Shown one piece after another: positions 18,953-26,703 of a DNA stretch of 64,000 nucleotides. The notes under the pieces were generated by a model, which had not been told where the DNA came from, searched no databases, and worked only from the letters and a program-made list of their open reading frames with translations. Each line of letters starts with the position of its first letter. The stretch's first letter is position 1. Position numbers and translations under genes: made by a program. Where the stretch lies: positions 1 through 64,000 of the forward strand of contig NZ_BCXE01000003.1 of assembly GCF_001894945.1 (NCBI RefSeq), written 5' to 3'. Source of the DNA: Rhodococcus ruber NBRC 15591. GTDB taxonomy: Bacteria; Actinomycetota; Actinomycetes; Mycobacteriales; Mycobacteriaceae.

Positions 18953-19537
18953 GTGCACCGCATCGAAACCGAGGAACTGCTCCGCCGATGGGTACCGCGC
19001 GCCGTCGCCGGTGAACCGCACGCCGTCGGCGTGGTGGTGAGTTCCGTTCGCCCCCATGTGCTGAACTTCTGCGCCGCACGCATGGACGAGGGGACCCGCG
19101 CGCACACCCCCGCCGAGGACGTCGCCCAGGAGGTGTGCCTCGCCCTGACCCGGGCGCTCCCGCGCTACCAGGATCGCGGTGCGTCGCTGCTGCGCTTCGC
19201 CTTCGGCATCGCCACGCACAAGGTCGCGGACGTCCGGCGCAAGGCCGCGCGCACCGTGACACCGCTGCACGACGTCGCCGGCCCCGGACCGGAGGAGGGC
19301 GTCCTCGACGAGGAACTGCGGTCCGCGGTCCGCCGGCAACTCGCACTGCTGCCGGAGCAGCAGCGCCGCGTGGTGCAGCTGCGGATCCTGCAGGGCTACA
19401 GCGCCGAACGCACCGCCGCGCTGCTCGGCACGTCGGTCGGCGCGGTCCGCATCGCCCAGCACCGGGCCCTGCAGCGAATCCGACTGCAGCTCAGTCGTGC
19501 TGAGCGCGCAGATACCGTCCGAAGTGCGGCACGGTGA
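18953..19537 (+). CDS. SigD-like ECF/group 4 sigma factor
   Basis: A 194-aa RNA polymerase sigma factor. Region 2 includes AEDVAQEVCLALTRALPRYQDRG and FAFGIATHKVADVRRKAAR. Region 4 is LALLPEQQRRVVQLRILQGY followed by GTSVGAVRIAQHRALQRIR. These segments resemble mycobacterial SigD. The GTG at 18953 follows AGAGGA; an ATG at 18911 would add 14 residues with no family support. No anti-sigma factor is adjacent, whereas mycobacterial sigD has one downstream. Its last 47 bases overlap the end of the opposing ATPase gene. Confidence 0.85.
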   Translation: MHRIETEELLRRWVPRAVAGEPHAVGVVVSSVRPHVLNFCAARMDEGTRAHTPAEDVAQEVCLALTRALPRYQDRGASLLRFAFGIATHKVADVRRKAARTVTPLHDVAGPGPEEGVLDEELRSAVRRQLALLPEQQRRVVQLRILQGYSAERTAALLGTSVGAVRIAQHRALQRIRLQLSRAERADTVRSAAR

Positions 19538-20678
19538 ATCCGATGAAGCCCCGCTCGGCGGAATAGATGAGCCCCTTCTTGATGAGTCCGTCGCGCGCGG
19601 GCGACAGCGACGCCGGCTTGCGACCGAGTTCGGCTGCGATCTTGGACGTCGCGACGGGACCGTCGTCGCCGGAGAGGTCGGCCATCGCGCGCATGTACTC
19701 GCGCTCGGCGGGCGTGGCGCGTTCGTACCGGGAGCCGAAGAACCCGACGGCCAGTTCCTCCTCGGCGGCGGGCGCGCCGACCCGCACGTCGTCGGCAGTG
19801 ATGGGGGTCGTCGCCGCGACGTCCCACGTCGCCTTGCCGTAGGCCTGGACGAAGTAGGGGTATCCGTCGGCGGTCTCGTAGAGCGCGTCGAGCGCTTCGG
19901 CCGTGAAGGTCACGCCCTCGCGCTCGGCCGGCGCGAGGAGCGCGACGTCGGCGGAGCCGCGGTCGAGCCGGTCGATCCGGTGGTAGCTGAACAGCCGCTC
20001 CGAGTAGCTCTTCGACGCGGACAGCACCGCCGGGAGGTGGGGCAGGCCGGCGCCGACCACGATGAGGGGCGCGGCGTCCTGGCTCAGTTCGTGACACGCC
20101 CCGCAGATCGCGGAGATGTCCCCCGCGCCGAGGTCCTGCATCTCGTCGACGAACAGCGCGATGCCCACCCCCACGTCGCGGGCGAGCCCGGAGGCGTCGA
20201 TCAGCAGCTCGACGAGATCGATCTCGAGGTCCCCGGTGTCGGCGCGCCCCTTGACGGCGGGGGCGTCGATGCCGGGCTGCCACCGTTCGCGCATGCCCTT
20301 GTCCGCGGTCGCCCGCAACGCGAACGACTTCAGCACGCCGAGGAAGTACTCGACCGATTCGGGGTGCGGGTGGGCCGGAGCGATCTCACGCACGGCCATG
20401 TGCAGCGCCGACGACAGCGGCCTGCGCAGGTCCTGATCGGGCCGGGCCTCGATCTTGCCGGTGCCCCAGCTCCGCGAGATCGCCGCGGAGCGAAGCTGAT
20501 TGAGCAGGACCGTCTTGCCGACGCCGCGCAGCCCGGTGAGCACGACGCTGCGTTCGGGTCGGCCGCGGGCGATCCGTTCGAGCACCACGTCGAAGGCGTC
20601 GAGCTGCTTCGCCCGGCCGGCGAGCTCGGGCGGACGCTGCCCCGCGCCGGGAGCGTACGGGTTGCGGACCGGGTCCAT
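19491..20678 (-). CDS. Orc1-like AAA ATPase of unknown role
   Basis: A 395-aa protein. Walker A (LTGLRGVGKTVLLNQL) lies around residue 50 and Walker B (GIALFVDEMQDLGAG) around residue 195. A C-terminal winged-helix-like segment follows (VATSKIAAELGRKPASLSPARDGLIKKGLI). It belongs to the ATP-binding proteins with an Orc1/Cdc6-like AAA module that are frequent in actinobacteria; their function is not established and may concern DNA or defence. The start is the ATG at 20678 (MDPVRNPYAPGAGQRPPEL); 33 further in-frame residues upstream look non-coding. The gene overlaps the sigma factor tail to tail by 47 bases. Confidence 0.8.
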   Translation of the reverse strand: MDPVRNPYAPGAGQRPPELAGRAKQLDAFDVVLERIARGRPERSVVLTGLRGVGKTVLLNQLRSAAISRSWGTGKIEARPDQDLRRPLSSALHMAVREIAPAHPHPESVEYFLGVLKSFALRATADKGMRERWQPGIDAPAVKGRADTGDLEIDLVELLIDASGLARDVGVGIALFVDEMQDLGAGDISAICGACHELSQDAAPLIVVGAGLPHLPAVLSASKSYSERLFSYHRIDRLDRGSADVALLAPAEREGVTFTAEALDALYETADGYPYFVQAYGKATWDVAATTPITADDVRVGAPAAEEELAVGFFGSRYERATPAEREYMRAMADLSGDDGPVATSKIAAELGRKPASLSPARDGLIKKGLIYSAERGFIGFTVPHFGRYLRAQHD

Positions 20679-20797
20679 CGGTCGATGGTAACGGCGTCGC
20701 GTACGGACGCCTCCCTCCTGCCGCCGCGTGTCGCGGATGCAGGCATTCGCATAATAGACTTTGACATTCGTTTGCAATAAGGCGTAGATGTTCCGGC

Positions 20798-22036
20798 ATG
20801 ACGTCCTCCCGAAGCCTCGCGCTCACCGCAGGGCTGGCCACCGTGCTCCTGGCCGGCTGCGCCACCGCGCTCCTGGCCGGCTGCGCCACCTCCACCGCCG
20901 ACGACACCGCCGCGCCCGCCACCACCTCGGCCGCGCCCGCCGAAGTCGCCGCCGCCGAGCCCCGGCTCGCCCTCACCTACGACGGGGGCGTCCTCGTCCT
21001 CGACGCGAACGACCTCGACGTCGTCGCCGATCTGCCGCTCGACGGATTCAACCGACTCAATCCCGCCGGCGACGGCCGGCACGTGTTCGTCTCCACCGCC
21101 GGCGGCTTCCGCGTCCTCGACACCGGCAGCTGGTCCGAACCCCACGGCGACCACGCGCACCACTACGCGGGCACTCCGGCACTCACCGACGTCGAGTTCG
21201 CCGCCACCAAGCCCGGGCACGTCGTCCGGCACGCGGGCCGGACCGTGCTCTTCGACGACGGCACCGGCCGCATCGACATCCTCGACCCCGCGGGGCTCGC
21301 CGACGGCAAGCCCCGGACCGACACGTACACCACTCCGGAAGCGCACCACGGCGTGGCGGTCGCGCTGGCCGACGGCAGCCTGATCGTCACCCTCGGCGAC
21401 AGCGAGTCCCGCACCGGCATCGCCGTGCTCGACGCCGAACGCCGGGAGGTCACCCGCAACGAGCAGTGCCCCGGCGTGCACGGCGAGGCCGTCGCCGCCG
21501 ACGAGACCGTCGTGCTGGGCTGCGAGGACGGCCTGCTCGTCTACCGTGACGGCACGATCACCAAGGTCACCTCGCCGGACCCGTACGGCCGGATCGGCAA
21601 CCAGGCCGGATCCGAGGAATCCCCCGTCGTTCTCGGCGACTACAAGAGCGATCCGGACGCAGAACTCGAACGACCCCAGCGTATTTCGCTCACCGATACG
21701 CGCACCGGCGAGCTGCGGCTCGTCGATCTCGGCACCAGCTACACGTTCCGCTCGCTCGGGCGCGGCCCCCACGGTGAGGCACTCGTCCTGGGCACCGACG
21801 GCGCGCTGCACGTGATCGACCAGAACAGCGGCGCGGCGGTCCGGCGCATCGACGTCCTCGCCCCGTGGACCGAACCCGACGAGTGGCAGTCGCCGCGCCC
21901 GGCCCTGTACGTGCAGGGTCACACCGCCTACGTCACGGACCCGGCGAGCAACGCGCTGCACGCGGTCGATCTCGACTCCGCCCAGGTGCGGACCGCGTCC
22001 CTGCCGCAGACCCCCGACGAGATCACCGGCACCTAG
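20798..22036 (+). CDS. aztD: AztD-like zinc-binding beta-propeller lipoprotein
   Basis: A 412-aa secreted lipoprotein. The signal peptide runs into two consecutive lipoboxes (LLAGCATALLAGCATS). The mature part is a WD40-like propeller of the AztD metallochaperone family, with the His-rich loop EPHGDHAHHY and repeated VLD and GDGRHV blades. AztD binds zinc and hands it to the periplasmic AztC component of an ABC importer; no znu/azt transport genes are adjacent here. A possible promoter (TTGACA at 20761, TAGATG about 18 bases on) precedes the ATG at 20798. An atypical A/T-rich stretch, ATTCGTTTGCAATA, could be a Zur site; that is weak. The symbol is by family resemblance. Confidence 0.8.
   Translation: MTSSRSLALTAGLATVLLAGCATALLAGCATSTADDTAAPATTSAAPAEVAAAEPRLALTYDGGVLVLDANDLDVVADLPLDGFNRLNPAGDGRHVFVSTAGGFRVLDTGSWSEPHGDHAHHYAGTPALTDVEFAATKPGHVVRHAGRTVLFDDGTGRIDILDPAGLADGKPRTDTYTTPEAHHGVAVALADGSLIVTLGDSESRTGIAVLDAERREVTRNEQCPGVHGEAVAADETVVLGCEDGLLVYRDGTITKVTSPDPYGRIGNQAGSEESPVVLGDYKSDPDAELERPQRISLTDTRTGELRLVDLGTSYTFRSLGRGPHGEALVLGTDGALHVIDQNSGAAVRRIDVLAPWTEPDEWQSPRPALYVQGHTAYVTDPASNALHAVDLDSAQVRTASLPQTPDEITGT
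20845..20890 (+). repeat. Tandem duplication of the lipobox coding segment
   Basis: A 22-nt sequence starting GCTCCTGGCCGG and ending GCGCCACC occurs at 20845-20866 and again, identical, at 20869-20890. The period is 24 bases, so eight residues (LLAGCATx) are repeated in frame and two lipid-attachment cysteines are created. Confidence 0.9.
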
Positions 22037-22050
22037 CCTCGCGGCTCTGG

Positions 22051-22097
22051 CCGAATGTCACACCGGTTCGATGACATCGAACCGGTGTGACATTCGG
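22051..22097. terminator. Long palindromic terminator, copy 1
   Basis: Perfect 23-bp arms at 22051-22073 and 22075-22097 around a single base. The arms start CCGAATGTCACACCGGTTCG. It lies between the convergent aztD and amiB stops. A near-identical copy is at 26635-26681. Confidence 0.85.
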
Positions 22098-22105
22098 TCC
22101 GGGAA

Positions 22106-23197
22106 TCAGGAGGGTTCAGGGTGACCGGGCGCGGCTCGGCGGGTCACCCGGATCCCGCCGTCGCCGGCGGTGACCGACAAGGTCAGTCGGGTGGAACCGT
22201 GCGGCCGATGCTCGAGCACCGCCGCTGCTATCGGTTCGGTCACCAGGTTTCGGATGGTGCGCCGAAGTCCTCGTGCTCCGTAGACCGGGTCGAATCCACG
22301 GGCGCAGACGAGGGCGACGACGTCGGATCCGATGTCGACCGCGATCGCTCGGCGGGCGAGCCGGCGTGTGACGATCTCGATCTCCCGGCGCGTCAGTTCC
22401 TCAGCCGTCCGGTCGTCGAACTCGTTCAGCACCACCGTGTCGTCGAGGCGGTTGAAGAACTCGGGATCGAAGAACCGTTCCACCGCGTTCCGAACGACGA
22501 CGCGGCTGCGCTCCGACCGTGGCCCCCATCCGGCGCGGCGAGCCAACCGCGCCCACGGGGCGCGTCGTCTTCGTGCCACCTCGCGGGATCCGAGGTTCGA
22601 CGTGAGGAACACGTAGCTGTTGCGGAACGAGATCGTCTGCTGGCCGTTGGCGAGCCGCAGTTCCCCGTGGTCGAGGATCTGCAGGAGCGCCCTCAGAACG
22701 GTGGTATCCGCCTTCTCCACCTCGTCGAAGAGCACGATTCCCGGGGTGTACGGGTCGCCTTCGATCCTGCTCCTGTCGAACAGCGTGAACGACTCCTTGC
22801 TGCCTGCGTACCCGGGTGGCGCTCCGGAGAATGAGGCGGCGTAGTGCTCTTGGGCGAGCGTGTTCATGTCGATCCGGCACATGTCGTCGGGTCCGGACCG
22901 CAGCTCCGCCGCGACTCGACGGACGAGTTCGGTCTTGCCGACGCCGGTGGGTCCGACGAGGAGGATGTTGGCGAGGGGACGTGTCGGGTCGTGCGCGCCG
23001 ACCCGTGCCAGCGACACGGCGCGGACGACCGCGTCGATCGCGGGCCGTTGCCCGACGATGCAGGCGTTGAGCCTGTGCGACAGCATCGTCGGATCCCCCT
23101 CGTCCGCTGGGGCGTCGGCCGGTTCCGCGACCTTCACCCGGGTGCGATTCTGGTCGTGGAACATGTCGGTGAGATAGGGCATCTGGGCTCCCGGCAT
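22106..23197 (-). CDS. amiB: Clp/HSP100-type AAA+ ATPase, AmiB-like
   Basis: A 363-aa protein with one AAA+ module of the ClpB/ClpX-D2 type. Walker A is VGPTGVGKTEL, Walker B is GIVLFDEVEKAD, sensor 1 is VFLTSNLGS, and the C-terminal small domain contains FDPVYGARGLRRTI. It lacks the first AAA domain and N-domain of ClpB. The Pseudomonas aeruginosa amidase operon (amiEBCRS) also encodes a Clp-like ATPase, AmiB, next to the amidase, and here the gene begins six bases after amiE. A role in amide transport or amidase folding is unproven in either system. Confidence 0.82.
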   Translation of the reverse strand: MPGAQMPYLTDMFHDQNRTRVKVAEPADAPADEGDPTMLSHRLNACIVGQRPAIDAVVRAVSLARVGAHDPTRPLANILLVGPTGVGKTELVRRVAAELRSGPDDMCRIDMNTLAQEHYAASFSGAPPGYAGSKESFTLFDRSRIEGDPYTPGIVLFDEVEKADTTVLRALLQILDHGELRLANGQQTISFRNSYVFLTSNLGSREVARRRRAPWARLARRAGWGPRSERSRVVVRNAVERFFDPEFFNRLDDTVVLNEFDDRTAEELTRREIEIVTRRLARRAIAVDIGSDVVALVCARGFDPVYGARGLRRTIRNLVTEPIAAAVLEHRPHGSTRLTLSVTAGDGGIRVTRRAAPGHPEPS

Positions 23198-23203
23198 CCG
23201 CGG

Positions 23204-24241
23204 CTACGCCTCGGCGGTCTCTTCGACGGGCAGCGAACCGACTCGGCAGTCGGCCACTCCCACTGTATCTCTCGTGATGGCCTCGACACGTTCCTGCGCC
23301 TTCCGAGCATCGGTCACCCACAGCTTGTAGAACTCGAACGGGCAGTCCGCGACCCCCTTGTCTCCGTCGCCGGCCGCGTGGACACCGGAGTAGCCGCGGT
23401 GCAGCAGCTTGAAGAGGTGGTTCTGCGACTGGTCGTTCTCGCGAGCGTCGCGGATGGCCGAGACCGACAGCTGGGCATACTGGATGCCGTACTCCTCTTC
23501 CCCGGTCTCCCCGAGGGTGCGTCCGTCGAATCCGATGATCGCCGAGTGCCCGAAATAGGAGTAGACACCGTCGAACCCGGCGGCGTTCGCGACGGCGACG
23601 TAGCAGTTGTTCGCCCACGCCATCGCCTTCGACATCAGCACCTGCTGGTCTTTCGCGGGGTACATGTAGCCCTGGCAACGCACGATCAGTTCGGCGCCCT
23701 TCATCGCGCAGTCACGCCAGATCTCCGGGTAGTTGCCGTCGTCGCAGATGATCAGGGAGATCTTCAGTCCCTTGGGACCGTCGGTGACGTGCGTGGTGTC
23801 CCCCGGGTACCAGCCCTCGATCGGGCACCAGGGCAGGATCTTGCGGTACTTCTGGACGATGTCGCCCCGATTGTTCACCAGGATCAGGGTGTTGTACGGC
23901 GGCTTGGCCGGGTGGTCTTCGTGCTGCTCACCGGTGATCGAGAAGACGCCCCACGTGTCGGCCTCCCGGCACGCCGCCGAGAAGATCGCCGTTTCGTCGC
24001 CGGGGATGGTCGCTGCAGTCGCGTACATCTCCTGCTCGTCGTACATGATTCCTTGCGTCGAGTACTCGGGGAACACCACCAGGTCGAGTCCGGGCAGACC
24101 CGACTTCATCCCGATCATCATGTCGGCGATGCGTCGTGCGTTGTCGAGCACCCCGGCCTTGTCGTGCAGGCGCGGCATCTTGTAGTTGACCACCGCCACG
24201 CCGACGGTGTCGCTGCTGGAGGAGATGTCTCCGTGTCGCAT
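23204..24241 (-). CDS. amiE: Aliphatic amidase
   Basis: A 345-aa nitrilase-superfamily enzyme that is very similar along its length to Pseudomonas AmiE as I recall it ([37 protein letters not shown]). The catalytic triad falls at Glu59, Lys134 and Cys166, the same numbers as in the Pseudomonas enzyme. It hydrolyses short aliphatic amides such as acetamide to the acid and ammonia in the cytoplasm. It is transcribed after amiS and before amiB. Confidence 0.95.
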   Translation of the reverse strand: MRHGDISSSSDTVGVAVVNYKMPRLHDKAGVLDNARRIADMMIGMKSGLPGLDLVVFPEYSTQGIMYDEQEMYATAATIPGDETAIFSAACREADTWGVFSITGEQHEDHPAKPPYNTLILVNNRGDIVQKYRKILPWCPIEGWYPGDTTHVTDGPKGLKISLIICDDGNYPEIWRDCAMKGAELIVRCQGYMYPAKDQQVLMSKAMAWANNCYVAVANAAGFDGVYSYFGHSAIIGFDGRTLGETGEEEYGIQYAQLSVSAIRDARENDQSQNHLFKLLHRGYSGVHAAGDGDKGVADCPFEFYKLWVTDARKAQERVEAITRDTVGVADCRVGSLPVEETAEA

Positions 24242-24283
24242 ATCGTGCTCCTTCTTCGAGTTCGCCCGGCGCGGTCGCCGGGC

Positions 24284-24922
24284 TCAGTTGTGGACGGGAC
24301 CGTATTGGGGGGAAGGCTTTTCGTCGGGACGAGCGGATGCAGGGAAGCCGAGCGCAGCGGCGATCCCCACGAGGACGGCGAGGACCGACGCCCACCCGGC
24401 CGCGGTGAACGCGGTGGCGTGGAGGCTGCCGGTCAAGGCGAGGAACGCCGGGACGGTACATGTCGGCTGGCTGAGGAGGATCGCGACCCATCCCGTGAAT
24501 CGGGTGAGTCCGTCGAACCCGAGAGCGAGGACCAGGAAGAACAACGCCCACAGGAACGCCCACGAGAGCCAGATGACCCCGAAGACGGGGTCGCCGACGA
24601 CGGTGAACGACAACGCCGAGTAGACGAGGGCGGCGACCGCGACGAAGCCGGAGAACCATCCGATGCCCTGCGGCTCGAGTCCGGCCAGGTTCACGATTCC
24701 CACGTACAGATAGGTGAACCCGAACAGGTATAGGCCGGATGCGGCCAGAACGTCCGCCGTGTCCCCCTGGGCCTGGATCAGCAGGGCGGTAGGTATGACG
24801 CACTGCAGTGCGCCGACGAACAGGTTCAACACTGCAGCCGACCTGACAGGTACGACGGAGAGGAGCGTCAACCCGTTGACGAGGAGGACCGCTCCCACGT
24901 ACAGCAAACCGACATTGCCCAC
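24284..24922 (-). CDS. amiS: AmiS/UreI-family amide/urea channel
   Basis: A 212-aa protein with six or seven hydrophobic helices. It has the AmiS/UreI pattern: VGLLYVGAVLLVNGLTLLS at the start, then FTYLYVGIVNLAGL. It is a small channel for short amides or urea across the cytoplasmic membrane. I chose the GTG at 24922 because the first helix begins directly after it and GGCGAGG lies at ribosome-site distance; 21 upstream in-frame codons run through the operator region. First gene of amiS-amiE-amiB. Confidence 0.88.
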   Translation of the reverse strand: MGNVGLLYVGAVLLVNGLTLLSVVPVRSAAVLNLFVGALQCVIPTALLIQAQGDTADVLAASGLYLFGFTYLYVGIVNLAGLEPQGIGWFSGFVAVAALVYSALSFTVVGDPVFGVIWLSWAFLWALFFLVLALGFDGLTRFTGWVAILLSQPTCTVPAFLALTGSLHATAFTAAGWASVLAVLVGIAAALGFPASARPDEKPSPQYGPVHN

Positions 24923-24928
24923 CGGACA

Positions 24929-24966
24929 CCTCGCCTTACTTCCAAATGAAACTGTTTCGAATGAAA
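24929..24966. promoter_or_regulatory. amiS promoter operator: direct repeat TTYCRAATGAAA plus shared 15-mer
   Basis: On the plus strand TTCCAAATGAAA (24940-24951) and TTTCGAATGAAA (24955-24966) form a direct repeat with a 15-bp period. The minus-strand 15-mer TTTCATTTGGAAGTA (24937-24951) recurs, with one change, upstream of the marR gene (26126-26140). GGCGAGG also recurs and here acts as the amiS ribosome site. A likely binding site for the divergent MarR protein. Confidence 0.6.
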
Positions 24967-25002
24967 GTAGTGGCCCGCGCCACACATGTCAACGAGTGTT
25001 CG

Positions 25003-26076
25003 TCAGAACGACGTGAGGATCTCGAAGTCGACGCCGTCAGCGATGGACAGGTGAATCCTCTGTCGAGCCACTCCGTTTCGGAACTCGACCGGGCCTCGCG
25101 GTCCGTCGAACGCAGTCCCGTCCACCACGTCGTCGAGATCGGCCGTATCCGCCGTTCCGGCGCGGGCCACGAGACTGGCCAAGGTGTTCATGCCTTCGTA
25201 GCAGGACTCGGCGGCATTGTTCAGCGCGGGCGCGTGCGGTCCGTGCATCGCTACGTACCCGGTGAGCAGATCCATCGAGTCGGCGCCGACCAGGGAACGG
25301 AAGTAGGCGGCGGCGACGTAGAGGTTCTTCGTCGCCGCCGGCCCACTCGCAAGCAGCATGTTCTCTTCCATGAGAGGGCTGAATCGGACGACCCGGTCGG
25401 CGAGTCCTCGCCGCGCGAAGGCCCGGTTGAACTCGACGGCATCCTGGCCGACGAGGAGCATCACCACCCCGTCGCACCGGGAAGCCGCGACCGCGTCCAC
25501 GACATGTCTCATGTCGGCGCGCCCGAGGTCGACGAACGACTCGCCGACGATCTGCAGGTCGAACTCGTGCGCGTACATGCGTATCGCGCCGAGGGAACCG
25601 CGGGGCCATACGTAGTCGTCCCCGACGACGAACCAGCGCCGCGTCCCTACGTTCTCCCGCAGCCATTTCAGCGCAGGCGCGATCTGCTGCGCGGGGGTTT
25701 CGCCGCAGCAGTAGACGCCGCCTCGGCTCTCACCTCCCTCGTAGAGGGAGGTGTAGGCGTACGGAACGCGGCCGGTCACCACCGGGGCGATGGCATGACG
25801 CACGGACGAGATGTGCCAGCCGCTGACCGCATCGATCGCACGAGTGGACACGAGACGACGAATCTCGGTGGCGATCCGCCGGGGGTCGCCGCCTCCGTCC
25901 ACGATCTGGACACAGACCTCGCGACCGAGGACGCCGCCCGACGAATTCAGGTCGCGCGCCGCCAACTCGCTCACCGCTTCGCAGGACGGGCCGAACAGAC
26001 CGGCCGGCCCCTGCAGCGGCACGACCATGGCCACGCGCCACTGTGACGCGCGTGCACGATCGAGCACCGCGCTCAC
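25003..26076 (-). CDS. amiC: Amide-sensing periplasmic-binding-fold protein, AmiC-like
   Basis: A 357-aa protein of the branched-chain amino-acid/amide receptor fold (Peripla_BP_6). The first lobe includes VVPLQGPAGLFGPSCEAVSELA and the hinge region has FVVGDDYVWPRGSLGA. It has no signal peptide, so it is cytoplasmic, like Pseudomonas AmiC, which senses acetamide. In Mycobacterium smegmatis an AmiC homologue works with a MarR protein, AmiA. Start is GTG at 26076, divergent from marR with 106 bases between; 80 bases separate its stop from the amiS start. Confidence 0.85.
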   Translation of the reverse strand: MSAVLDRARASQWRVAMVVPLQGPAGLFGPSCEAVSELAARDLNSSGGVLGREVCVQIVDGGGDPRRIATEIRRLVSTRAIDAVSGWHISSVRHAIAPVVTGRVPYAYTSLYEGGESRGGVYCCGETPAQQIAPALKWLRENVGTRRWFVVGDDYVWPRGSLGAIRMYAHEFDLQIVGESFVDLGRADMRHVVDAVAASRCDGVVMLLVGQDAVEFNRAFARRGLADRVVRFSPLMEENMLLASGPAATKNLYVAAAYFRSLVGADSMDLLTGYVAMHGPHAPALNNAAESCYEGMNTLASLVARAGTADTADLDDVVDGTAFDGPRGPVEFRNGVARQRIHLSIADGVDFEILTSF

Positions 26077-26125
26077 GTCGATGCCCTCACGGCACCGCGG
26101 GCCACGACCCGCACGTAGGCTATCA

Positions 26126-26152
26126 TTTCACTTGGAAGTATTATTGGCGAGG
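26126..26152. promoter_or_regulatory. Operator in the amiC-marR divergent region
   Basis: TTTCACTTGGAAGTA at 26126-26140 matches 14 of 15 bases of the amiS-upstream element. It is followed at 26146-26152 by the same GGCGAGG. The position, 31 bases before the marR ATG and 50 from the amiC start, suits repression of both divergent genes. Confidence 0.6.
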
Positions 26153-26182
26153 CGCGAACTATGCAATAGCTCGGGGGCTGTC

Positions 26183-26626
26183 ATGTCGGACAAGGGTGTT
26201 GCCACCTCGATGGAAGCATCTGCGACGACCGCGCTCGTCCTCGCCGCACGCCTCGCCGCACAGTCGATCGAGACCGTCCTCTCGTCCGACGAGCTCAACA
26301 TGGACCACTTCCTCGTACTCGAGGCACTCGCGGTCCGGCCGGGACTGACGATGGCCGAACTGCGCGATCGGACCCGGACCCCGGCGCCGACACTCACTCG
26401 GGTCGTCGACCGCCTGGTCTCCGTTGCGGCGGTATACCGCGAGGTCGATGCCCACGATCGCCGGAAGACCCGGGTCTATCTGAGCGTGCGGGGCAAGAAG
26501 CTCTTCGACCGCCTCTCCGCGTCCGTTCGCGACGTCGAGCAGGCATGGCCGGGACCGCTCCCCGACGGCCTGCCCGATCACGTGCACCCGGTCCTCGCCG
26601 CGTTGGAGGAGGCCGCCGGCCGCTAA
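26183..26626 (+). CDS. amiA: MarR-family regulator of the amidase genes (AmiA-like)
   Basis: A 147-aa winged-helix protein. The recognition region is LTMAELRDRTRTPAPTLTRVVDRLV and the wing is DAHDRRKTRVYLSVRGKKLF, both typical of MarR. In M. smegmatis the acetamidase regulon is repressed by a MarR protein, AmiA, encoded beside amiC. The shared operator motifs upstream of amiS and of this gene support the same circuit here, including autoregulation. ATG at 26183; GGGGG lies about seven bases upstream. A convergent terminator follows. Confidence 0.82.
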   Translation: MSDKGVATSMEASATTALVLAARLAAQSIETVLSSDELNMDHFLVLEALAVRPGLTMAELRDRTRTPAPTLTRVVDRLVSVAAVYREVDAHDRRKTRVYLSVRGKKLFDRLSASVRDVEQAWPGPLPDGLPDHVHPVLAALEEAAGR

Positions 26627-26634
26627 CCTCGTGG

Positions 26635-26681
26635 CCGAATGTCACATGGGTTCGATGACATCGAACCGGTGTGACATTCGG
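26635..26681. terminator. Long palindromic terminator, copy 2
   Basis: Arms 26635-26657 and 26659-26681 pair at 21 of 23 positions around one base. The right arm is identical to that of the copy at 22075-22097. It lies between the marR stop and the convergent DUF4185-type gene. Confidence 0.85.
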
Positions 26682-26703
26682 TCCGGGCGCATGTGCGCGT
26701 GGT

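Noticed and set aside
20740-20797. Zur box before aztD
   Set aside because: The A/T-rich stretch only loosely resembles actinobacterial Zur sites and is not clearly palindromic; not annotated as a site.
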